A stretch of 64,000 nt of DNA from JAVBLV01 sp031553195 (lineage in GTDB: Bacteria; Bacteroidota; Bacteroidia; Bacteroidales; P3). This document shows positions 58,101 to 64,000 of this stretch, one piece after another. A program made the position numbers and the translations under genes. The DNA lies in the NCBI GenBank assembly GCA_031553195.1, contig JAVBLV010000014.1, positions 1-64,000 of the forward strand, in the 5' to 3' direction. Position 1 is the first letter of the stretch. Each line of letters starts with the position of its first letter. The notes below the pieces were generated by a model. It had not been told where the DNA came from and did no database searches. It worked only from the letters and a program-made list of their open reading frames with translations.

Positions 58101-61100
58101 TTATTTTCCGTAAAACCGGAACCGGAGGCAATACTTTATTAAAAGTCAAGGGAACCTCTTCCGGCTCGGATGCATGTTTTTGTTTGGAGGGCGTTAATCA
58201 TGTCGTTTTCGACGGATTAGACATTGAGAATGCGGGAACGACCAGCAGCAACTATCTGGAGCAAGGATTTTATATTACGGACGGAAAGTGTAATACCATT
58301 AAAAATTGTAATATAAAATTGCGTTACGGATCGGGATATGGAATTTATGTAAATAGATACGCAGACTCTTTGTTATTGGAAAAAGTAAACGTGAAGAATG
58401 CCGGTTACGGGTATTTCTTCTATTATTCAGGTTCGGGACATGTTTTTAATGGAGGAACAATAGACAGCGTTTACTACGGAATTTATAATGATGACCGACA
58501 AAACAATTTGACATTGAGTAATATGAAAATTTTATGGGCAAGCAATACAGGGATAAGATTGCCCTCGGGGAATAATCAACGCATCATAAACAATGTTATT
58601 TATGCGGCCGGTACGGGAATACACAACTCAGGTTCTTCTTCCGATACTATTTATTTGGCTCATAATACGATATATATTCCTGCGACGGGCAGTACAACTT
58701 ACTGTTTGCGGAATTACTCAAGCAGGATAGGTTTGTATAATAATATTTTTATCAATAAATCAACAAGCGCCAGCTCATACTGTTTCTACAGTGATTATTC
58801 CGGATCGGATAATATTTTACAGGGGAGCGACAATAACATTTATTTCGGGAATACGCGAGCCATCTATGGCGCGCCTTCGGTTCGATTGCACACGGTAGTC
58901 GAGTATGCCGATTTGTTGGCCAACGGGAGGGAGAAAAACTCCATTCAAACGGACGTCGCTTTTGTAAGTACAAGTTATCCATGGGATTTTCATGTAAAGA
59001 CGACGGTTCCGAGCAAGGCCGAAAGCGGGGGGAAAGCGATTCCATTCCTGAACGTAAATACCGATATCGAAGGCAATCCGCGCAACAATACAACGCCGGA
59101 TATAGGCGCCTATGAATTTAACGGCATCAGAGACAATACCGATTTATCGCCTTTGCGCGGCGTTTATACCATCGACAATACGCGCGCTACCGAGGTAAGG
59201 AATTTCAATACTTTCGAAGAAGCTATTGCGCTGCTGAATGCGCGCGGGGTTTCCGACTCGACTGTTTTTGAAATGATTCCGGGGCAGGTTCATAATATTA
59301 CAACTACCGATCAATGGGGCTTACGGATTGCGACGAGCGGGGCGGTTAACAAACCCATCATATTCCGTAAATCGGGCGAAGGTAATAACACTTTACTGAA
59401 AGCAAAAGGAACTTCTTCCGGCAATGACGATTGTTTCTACCTGGACGGCGTAAATTATATTACTTTCGATGGTTTGGATATTGAAAACGCAGGAAATTCA
59501 AGCAGCAATTATATTGAGAGGGGATTCCATTTGTATTCCTCTAAAAATATCAGCCTGAAAAACTGCAATATCCAGCTTAACCGCAATGTGTCGACAACGT
59601 ACGGAATTTGCGCGACGACCGTAGAATCGCTGTTAGCCGAAAACCTTGTTATCGACGGTGTGTATTACGGATATTATTTTGAAACGAATTGTAAGGGAAG
59701 CGTTATTAGCAAAGGCATAGTGAGTAACGTAACGACAGGGATTTATAGTAATACCTCTCATCCGGATCTTTTGATTAAAGAAATGAAAATATCGGGAACC
59801 GAAACCGGTATAAGTTTGTATAGCGGAAATAATCAGAGAATATTCAATAATTTAATTACCCACTTCAAAACGGGAATTCTGTATTATTATGATACCGTGT
59901 ATATTGCCCACAACGCCATATATGTGTCGGCTACAACCGGAACGACTTATTGCTTAAGAAGCGGTTCTTCTTCAAACAGAATGGGTATTTTTAATAATAT
60001 TTTTGTAAACAAATCTACGAATGGAACCGCCTATTGTTTTTATAATTACAATTCCTCAAGCAACAACATTTTGCAAGGCAGCGACAACAATCTTTATTAT
60101 ATCGCTTCGGGAACCAATAACTATGTCTTTGCCAATACGGCTTCATCGGCAAAAACTTTGGAAGCCTATAGAGTGTTATTGGCCGATGCGCGCGAAAGCA
60201 ATTCCAGGGAAGAAGATCCGCCTTTCATCAATTCTACCGTATTTCCTTATGACTTTAACATTAGAACCGAAACGCCGACGGCGGCCGAAAGCGGCGGAAA
60301 GTGGGTTTTAGACATCAATACGGATATTGAAGGAAATATTCGTTGCGGCGCGCCGGGATATACGGGGAGCGGCCTTAGGCCGGATATCGGCGCCTACGAA
60401 TTTGAAGGCAGGGGACAATTTTTCCAAATGGCGTGTTCGGGAGATTCTACCGCGCGCGTCGATTTTTCGACTCTTTCTTCTGCCAGCCAGTTTGCCTGGC
60501 AATTGAGTAAAATGCCTAGTCATACGACAGGGTATTTGAACAATGGAAATGGAATTCTTCCCTCAATGAAGTTGGTAAACGCATCGCAACAAAACGATAC
60601 GTTGATTTATACGATTACGCCTAACCAAGGAAGCGCGTTTAATTATACCATTGTCGTGCGTCCCTATTTGCAGATAGATCATATTTCGGAAAATCTTTTC
60701 CCGGCAAATAATGCCATTATCCATAATTTACCGGTTGTCTTCTCTTGGCAACCGGTTGCCGGCGCTTCGTTTTATGATATTTATATTTGGAGCGACGAAG
60801 CTCAATGTCCGGCGCAACCTGTCAAGGCCAATATCCAAGGCCTACAATACAGTCATTCGGACAATTTGTCGTATGGCAATAAGTACCGCTGGAAAATCAT
60901 AGCAAAGAATTTGTGTACGCAAGCGGAAAGTCCGGTTTTTGCTTTTGAATTAAGGAAACTCCCCGATTTGCACGTTACCCGGGTAGATATTTCCGCCGCT
61001 TATGCCGGACAGCAGGCTACTGTTTCGTGGACGGTGAAAAACGACGGGCAGGGAGGGACGATAGAACCCTTATGGTACGATTATGTTTGGTTGGTATCGA

Positions 61101-64000
61101 TTGCCGTCGACGGAAGCGGCTCCACTTATACCCAGCAGCTTGCCAAAGTTCCGAATGTACAAGGACTGCAAGTGGGGGAAAGTTATAATAACAGCGCCCA
61201 AATAACTATTCCCGAAAGGATAGCGGGAAACTATTATATCTTTGTTTCGGCCGACATGAATAGCATTTCGTCTATCAACTGGACGCCGACAGGCTTGACG
61301 ACTCCTCCGGTACCTTATGAACCAAGTCTTTCGGGAACGCCTTATCCTTATTTATTTGCGTATACTTATTCCAAAATGGTTGCCGAGGTATCGGGGAGTT
61401 CGGGTAGATATGATAATTTCTTCTACAAGCAATTTACGGTGAATCCTTCTCCTGTTCCTGATTTACAGGTAAGGAATATTGTTTTCCCTACTTCCATGTT
61501 TTCGGGGCAAAATCTGAATTTGACCTGGGAAGTGAAAAATGCCGGAGCGGCCAATGCCCAGGGTACCTGGCTCGATGCGGTTTACATCAGCATGGATACC
61601 GCATTTAACGGAAATGCAAGGTTTATAGGAAATTTCTGGCGGACAAACCAACTTCTGAAAGTCGATAGCAGTTATACGACAACCCAGACCATACAGATCC
61701 CGAACTATATTGTGGGAGATTATTACATTTATATCAAAACAGACGCCACCGATCAAATTTACGAAAGCGTTTATGAAAGTAATAATGTTTTGCGCAGTTC
61801 AACGCCTTTAACCATATATTTAACGGCTCCGGCCGATTTGGTTCCGGGCAATGTGACGGCTCCCGAATCTATTGGAGTGAGGGAACAGTGCGTGATTTCA
61901 TATACGGTTACCAACTCGGGCGCCAATTCCACGACCGAAAATTACTGGAGAGATAAAATTTATCTTTCCCCTACGGAAACTTTCAATCTGCAAACGGCAA
62001 AAGAAGTCGGGAATTATTATCGTTCCGGAAATTTAGCCATGAATTCATCCTATTCCCCGCAAGTGAGGATAACCATTCCCGACAATATTTGGGGAACCTG
62101 GTATTTCTTTGTCCAAACCGACGCTCAGAACAATGTCTTTGAATATTTGGGCGATACGAATAATATTGCTGCCTGCAGTCATGCTACCGAGATACTTTAT
62201 CCCGATCTGGAACTGGCTTCCATACAGCTAAACGCAACACAGTTGATAGCGGAAGAAAATATAAGTTTATCGTGGACGGTGAAAAATGTAGGAACCGGCA
62301 AAATTACCAGTACAAATATTACGGATGAAATTTTTATTTCTTCTTCGGCCGTATTCGGCGCCGGTACGTTAACGTCGATAGCTGCCGAAAACTACAATCT
62401 GAATTTGGCTTCCGGGGATAGCGTAGTAAAAACGAAAACAATAAAATTGCCCTGTCTGGCTCCGGGAACATATTATATTTATGCGGTTACCGACGTTAAC
62501 CAACGCATATTCGAAAGAGGCCTTACGGAAAATAACCGTTCAAGAACTTCCGCATGGAATCTTTTGGTTCCCGATCTGATTATTTCCGGGCTTTCGCTTT
62601 CTTCCGAAGGAAGATCAGGGCAACCGGTCGACATCTCGTGGACGATTAAAAATAACAATACGGGCCCTGTTCATAATAAAGTTGTGAAAACCAAATTTTA
62701 TGTGGCTGCCGAATCCTCTTTCAATGAAGAAACCGCCCTTGTTGTCGGCGAATATGCGGCTACGCTCGATTTACCGCAAGATTCCGTAAAGGCTTTACAA
62801 ACCAGCTATAATTTGCCTGATGGCATTGGCGGGGATTACTATCTGTATGCCAAAGTAAACTCCGATAATGCAATTTGCGAAAGCGCCCTAAACAACAATG
62901 TAAAAAAGAGCGCGGGCATTGCTATTACGCTTAGTCCATGGCCCGATTTTACGGTAACGGAGATTTTTGTTCCCGATACCTGTACGGCAGGGGAAGCCGT
63001 CCGCATGCAATACAGCGTGAAAAATGCGGGCACCGGCGCTATTTCCAACGGCCGGTGGAGCGATAAAATTTATATTTCTTCGAAGATGTTTCTGGATTCT
63101 ACGGCAACGCTTTTGCGAACCATCGATAAAACAGGGGATTTTCCTGTAAACCAAACCTATGTTGAAGAGGTGAATTTAGTGATTCCCGGTTCTACGCCCT
63201 CTGCAAATTATTTCATTTTGGTATTTTCCGATGCGGATAATCATTACTACGAACATTTGTCGGAAAACAATAATGTTTTGACATCCGATAGAATACATGT
63301 GGCGACTTATCCTTTGGATTTGGCGGCCGTATCTTTGCAAGCGCCGGAAACGACTCCCTGGGGAGGAGCTATCTCCGTTCAATTGCAGGCAAAAAATATC
63401 AGCATTAAAAATACATTGGCCGATACGTGGTTCGACGCTTTTTATCTCTCCCAGGATTCGACGTTCACGCCTGCTTCTATTTTGATAAAAGAGCATAAAC
63501 ATATCGGACATGTATTACCCAACGGAGAGTATACGACGGCAACCATTTGCGTTGTTCCGAACGGTTTGCAGGGAACGTACTATTTAATTGCCCGCGTTGA
63601 TTATCGTGAGGCGAATCATGATATTGACCGGACGAATAATTTTATCAGTAAGAAAATCAATATACAAACTGTTTCTTCTCCGGATTTGATAGTCGAAGAT
63701 TTTCTGGTATTGGACGGCAATCCTGTCAGCGGACAGCCGTTTAGTGTTGCGTATACAATTAAAAATACGGGAGGCGGAGACATAATCAATGCCCAATGGA
63801 ATGATATTGTCTATCTTTCTACTCGTTCTGACAATCCCAATACCGGCGATTTGATTCTCGGCAACAAGTTGAAAAAAATGTCGCTTTCCGCCGGAGAAAG
63901 TTACCGCGACACGTTAACGTTGACGGTACCCGTTCTCAGAGAAGGCAATTTCGCTTTATGGCTGAAGACCGACGCCAACAATACCATCTATGAACATAAT
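52115..64000 (+). CDS. Giant secreted protein: anchor-J, six beta-helix modules, CARDB repeats (3' end beyond window)
   Basis: One uninterrupted frame of 3962 codons that runs off the window. A signal peptide follows the ATG at 52124 (or 52115): MKRIVTFCWALFFTVLFF, then LADE. Residues 30-190 hold a choice-of-anchor-J/cleaved-adhesin-like domain (YSESFEGGVFPSGW). Six related modules of 415-450 residues start at about 193, 617, 1032, 1480, 1930 and 2349, each opening with G.YTI.N..PT..RNFN and closing with TPDIGAYEFNG. They contain right-handed beta-helix (PbH1) turns such as NCNIRL, LAHNTIYI and YNNIFINKS. An FnIII-like segment (about 2860-2945) leads to at least eight CARDB-type Ig repeats of about 123 residues (from 2949). 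Such proteins usually end in a type IX secretion signal, which would lie outside this window. Probably an adhesin or glycan-binding surface protein. Upstream AraC regulator and operator repeats suggest control. Confidence 0.9.
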   Translation, partial: MSFMKRIVTFCWALFFTVLFFPIYCLADETVSSLPYSESFEGGVFPSGWTQESVKGTNLWTVISNGAGDPSTVFDGSYKLRLYYASSTSSVSRLVSPKFDLSGLSAVFTFAHTQKIWSGDQDTLRVFYKNSPTGTWVLLKEYTRNISDWEKEVILLPNPTSSYWIAFEGTTAYGYGIQLDDIQVMQSGVPLSGVYTIDNARPTGERNFNHFKDAINALNLSSALDTVIFEVFAGQAHNFGVTSYSNLKIRSENISGKPVIFRKSGVGANPLLKVTGTSSSSDVCFYLDNVNNFVFDGLDIENAGTSTGNYLDVGFYFLGGKHNIVKNCNVRLQTASGYGVYFSGSADSILLDKVNIKNASYGYYFSGYGSGNVLSGALVEGAGTGIYFETSQNDLVIKEMKIYEAGTGLRLNSGTRQKIINNVIHATSTGIYRYNSFYSADTMYLAHNTIYISQSPNATYCIRNNSSYTYLGLYNNIFINKSLGSASYCFYNSGSSGSANILTGSNNNIYYAGSGILYTSGSHVAYRIADYVALLADGRENNSFQRDISFVSAASPYNFNVRTDIPSKAESGGRTLPFLNINSDIDGNARNNTTPDIGAYEFNGVSDASADPVPLQGNYTINNTQPTANRNFNTFEEAIIAYNMRSISAPVVFEVSSGQTHNIQGTLRVAPHSKKEKPVSFRKSGVGSNPALKVQGSSSSSDACFYLDSATYLTFDGLDIEDAGSSSNNYTEYGFYLLGGRRNTIKNCNIRLQLTSGYGIYVNADADSLLFEKNNIRNAYYGYYFSGSGWENTVKGGVLDSLYSTGIYCFGNQEDLIIAEMKITGAETGIRLTSGDNQILVNNLVQASNTGIYANTNSVDIIYLAHNTVYIPSTTNTTYCLRNSSNKVALYNNIFINKSTNSGSYCFYNAHTTHANILQGSNNNIYSGSMRFVYGTSSVAVNTVYEYAELLGDGRENHSYQVDVPFVSAVRPFNFNVKTDVPTKAESGGKVIQEYPVTTDIDGNPRNATTPDIGAYEFNGTRDTTDLSPLHGVYTIDNTRPTTNRNFNTFEEAIALLNARSVSDTTIFEMVPGQMHTITLTNNTGLRITSGGKPGKPVIFRKSGTGNNTLLKVSGTSSGSDACFYLDGVNYVTFDGLDVENAGTSGSNYLERAFYILNGQYNAIKNCNIRLMQSSSSYAVYLSGGKNNNIGNCDIRMRSDYGYGVYSSGADSLTVNNVNIKSCYYGFYFDGPSSSIINHCSIDSVNTGIYTYAYYSYQRRDNFSVSNTKITNVSSGILLGNGNNQKIFNNVVQSTYMGIYTYHGSSDTVYLAHNTVFISASTNATYSLRNSTGKIGLYNNIFVNKSTSTSSNCFYNESSPGHDNILQGSNNNIYFGTAAAVYRTPSLTINSVNEYAGLLGDGREDRSYQVDVPFISPISPYNFNIDPVAPTKAENGGKAVTVFSVAKDIDGNLRNATTPDIGAYEFNGTQDTTDLSPLHGVYTIDNARPTANRNFNTFEEAVATLNAWTISDTTIFETVPGQTHTITLGLSTGLRITSGGKPGKPVIFRKAGTGNNTLLKVSGTSSSSDACFNLDGASYVVFDGLDVENAGTSGSNYLERAFQLSNGRNNSIKNCNIRLTQSATAYGIYLSANKNCDINNCNIGLRYNYGYGIYSTGSADSLIVNNVNIKNCNYGFYSDAAASASTLINAVAIDSAANHGIYVSGYYSSNRHDNFRITGSKITNTSTGIRLGSGNNQKIFNNVVHASNTGIYAGTASSDTVYVAQNTVYIPATTSSTYGMRNASNKLALFNNIFINKSTSASSYCFYNDVSNGENILQESNNNIYFAIEKVYGSSSLNISSVIEYANFLADGRENNSFQTDLSFISAVSPFNFSPRTDLATKAESGGKVVAAFPVPVDIDGNPRNTSTPDIGAYEFNGIRDNTDLSPLRGVYTIDNTQPTAGRNFNSFKEAIVFLNARSTSDTTIFETVPDQIHNITFSNEKELKITAGGGWGRPVIFRKTGTGGNTLLKVKGTSSGSDACFCLEGVNHVVFDGLDIENAGTTSSNYLEQGFYITDGKCNTIKNCNIKLRYGSGYGIYVNRYADSLLLEKVNVKNAGYGYFFYYSGSGHVFNGGTIDSVYYGIYNDDRQNNLTLSNMKILWASNTGIRLPSGNNQRIINNVIYAAGTGIHNSGSSSDTIYLAHNTIYIPATGSTTYCLRNYSSRIGLYNNIFINKSTSASSYCFYSDYSGSDNILQGSDNNIYFGNTRAIYGAPSVRLHTVVEYADLLANGREKNSIQTDVAFVSTSYPWDFHVKTTVPSKAESGGKAIPFLNVNTDIEGNPRNNTTPDIGAYEFNGIRDNTDLSPLRGVYTIDNTRATEVRNFNTFEEAIALLNARGVSDSTVFEMIPGQVHNITTTDQWGLRIATSGAVNKPIIFRKSGEGNNTLLKAKGTSSGNDDCFYLDGVNYITFDGLDIENAGNSSSNYIERGFHLYSSKNISLKNCNIQLNRNVSTTYGICATTVESLLAENLVIDGVYYGYYFETNCKGSVISKGIVSNVTTGIYSNTSHPDLLIKEMKISGTETGISLYSGNNQRIFNNLITHFKTGILYYYDTVYIAHNAIYVSATTGTTYCLRSGSSSNRMGIFNNIFVNKSTNGTAYCFYNYNSSSNNILQGSDNNLYYIASGTNNYVFANTASSAKTLEAYRVLLADARESNSREEDPPFINSTVFPYDFNIRTETPTAAESGGKWVLDINTDIEGNIRCGAPGYTGSGLRPDIGAYEFEGRGQFFQMACSGDSTARVDFSTLSSASQFAWQLSKMPSHTTGYLNNGNGILPSMKLVNASQQNDTLIYTITPNQGSAFNYTIVVRPYLQIDHISENLFPANNAIIHNLPVVFSWQPVAGASFYDIYIWSDEAQCPAQPVKANIQGLQYSHSDNLSYGNKYRWKIIAKNLCTQAESPVFAFELRKLPDLHVTRVDISAAYAGQQATVSWTVKNDGQGGTIEPLWYDYVWLVSIAVDGSGSTYTQQLAKVPNVQGLQVGESYNNSAQITIPERIAGNYYIFVSADMNSISSINWTPTGLTTPPVPYEPSLSGTPYPYLFAYTYSKMVAEVSGSSGRYDNFFYKQFTVNPSPVPDLQVRNIVFPTSMFSGQNLNLTWEVKNAGAANAQGTWLDAVYISMDTAFNGNARFIGNFWRTNQLLKVDSSYTTTQTIQIPNYIVGDYYIYIKTDATDQIYESVYESNNVLRSSTPLTIYLTAPADLVPGNVTAPESIGVREQCVISYTVTNSGANSTTENYWRDKIYLSPTETFNLQTAKEVGNYYRSGNLAMNSSYSPQVRITIPDNIWGTWYFFVQTDAQNNVFEYLGDTNNIAACSHATEILYPDLELASIQLNATQLIAEENISLSWTVKNVGTGKITSTNITDEIFISSSAVFGAGTLTSIAAENYNLNLASGDSVVKTKTIKLPCLAPGTYYIYAVTDVNQRIFERGLTENNRSRTSAWNLLVPDLIISGLSLSSEGRSGQPVDISWTIKNNNTGPVHNKVVKTKFYVAAESSFNEETALVVGEYAATLDLPQDSVKALQTSYNLPDGIGGDYYLYAKVNSDNAICESALNNNVKKSAGIAITLSPWPDFTVTEIFVPDTCTAGEAVRMQYSVKNAGTGAISNGRWSDKIYISSKMFLDSTATLLRTIDKTGDFPVNQTYVEEVNLVIPGSTPSANYFILVFSDADNHYYEHLSENNNVLTSDRIHVATYPLDLAAVSLQAPETTPWGGAISVQLQAKNISIKNTLADTWFDAFYLSQDSTFTPASILIKEHKHIGHVLPNGEYTTATICVVPNGLQGTYYLIARVDYREANHDIDRTNNFISKKINIQTVSSPDLIVEDFLVLDGNPVSGQPFSVAYTIKNTGGGDIINAQWNDIVYLSTRSDNPNTGDLILGNKLKKMSLSAGESYRDTLTLTVPVLREGNFALWLKTDANNTIYEHN
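52691..60411 (+). repeat. Six long in-frame repeats (beta-helix modules)
   Basis: Module starts at 52691, 53963, 55208, 56552, 57902 and 59159, with lengths of 1272, 1245, 1344, 1350, 1257 and about 1252 bases. Modules 3 and 4 carry about 30 extra residues and are near-identical at DNA level around their joints (about 55150-55290 against 56490-56640). Modules 5 and 6 are near-identical around theirs (57866 and 59123). Confidence 0.88.
60959..64000 (+). repeat. CARDB repeats, about 370-bp period
   Basis: Units begin with PDL or a variant (PADL, PLDL) at about 60959, 61455, 61833, 62200, 62568, 62940, 63309 and 63680. The last five are spaced by 367-372 bases. Each has S(W/Y)T(V/I)KN early, a DKIYIS-type strand, and G.YYIY...D....IYE...NN at its end. 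The first unit is longer because of inserted residues. The last is cut by the window edge. Confidence 0.85.

Noticed and set aside
53618..63796. Many antisense and off-frame reading frames of 60-170 codons
   Set aside because: All are shadows of the giant in-frame gene; their similar spacing follows its internal repeats.

Overview
The window comes from a Bacteroidota genome, most likely order Bacteroidales. Several things point there: promoters of the TTTG/TAnnTTTG type instead of -35/-10 boxes, few Shine-Dalgarno sites, families that are largely restricted to this phylum (DUF3822, DUF5687, DUF6515, DUF1343/NamZ, membrane-anchored AraC regulators), lipoproteins with short lipoboxes, and a giant surface protein with a choice-of-anchor-J start, beta-helix modules and CARDB repeats of the kind exported by type IX secretion. 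I cannot name the species.

Layout. 1-4459: an exported Fe-type superoxide dismutase, a DUF2092-like/DUF6515 pair and formate-THF ligase. 4459-7850: a decayed mobile zone with a deleted IS66 nested inside a 160-bp MITE-like repeat, a long dispersed repeat, three 44-bp tandem repeats and a broken ISNCY-type transposase. 7875-22299: housekeeping core with rlmN, two lipoproteins, guaB, three consecutive parvulin-type foldases, a MoxR ATPase, an unrecognised acidic-tailed periplasmic protein and recQ. 22560-28300: an AT-rich island with a two-gene restriction-modification locus (Eco57I-like methylase plus a separate PD-(D/E)XK protein), a small membrane protein and an IS5-family remnant. 28562-39227: an outer-membrane barrel, the rsmD/DUF3822 operon, a methyltransferase, an MFS exporter, pyrG, OsmC, DUF1801, a metallo-beta-lactamase-fold lipid-type hydrolase and a HAD phosphatase. 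39338-51795: a dispersed repeat, tRNA-Arg(CCG), NamZ-type muramidase, pyrC, an ABC exporter pair, a secreted C1 peptidase, a nucleoid-associated protein, a DUF308 protein and two paralogous membrane AraC regulators. 52115 to the end: a single reading frame of at least 3962 codons, still open at the window edge.

How the parts fit together. Several genes look like envelope biogenesis (three parvulins, barrel, lipoproteins), nucleotide supply (guaB, pyrG, pyrC, fhs) and surface interaction (giant protein under a divergent AraC-type regulator, with three 13-bp direct repeats between the two promoters). Intergenic space is densely seeded with small repeats: the 160-bp MITE-like family (at least seven full or partial copies), a 33-bp perfect or near-perfect palindrome (four copies) and a roughly 260-bp dispersed unit (three copies). 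One MITE copy now supplies the start codon and first 45 residues of the NamZ gene. The tRNA-Arg carries an apparent compensatory swap of the otherwise near-universal G19-C56 tertiary pair.
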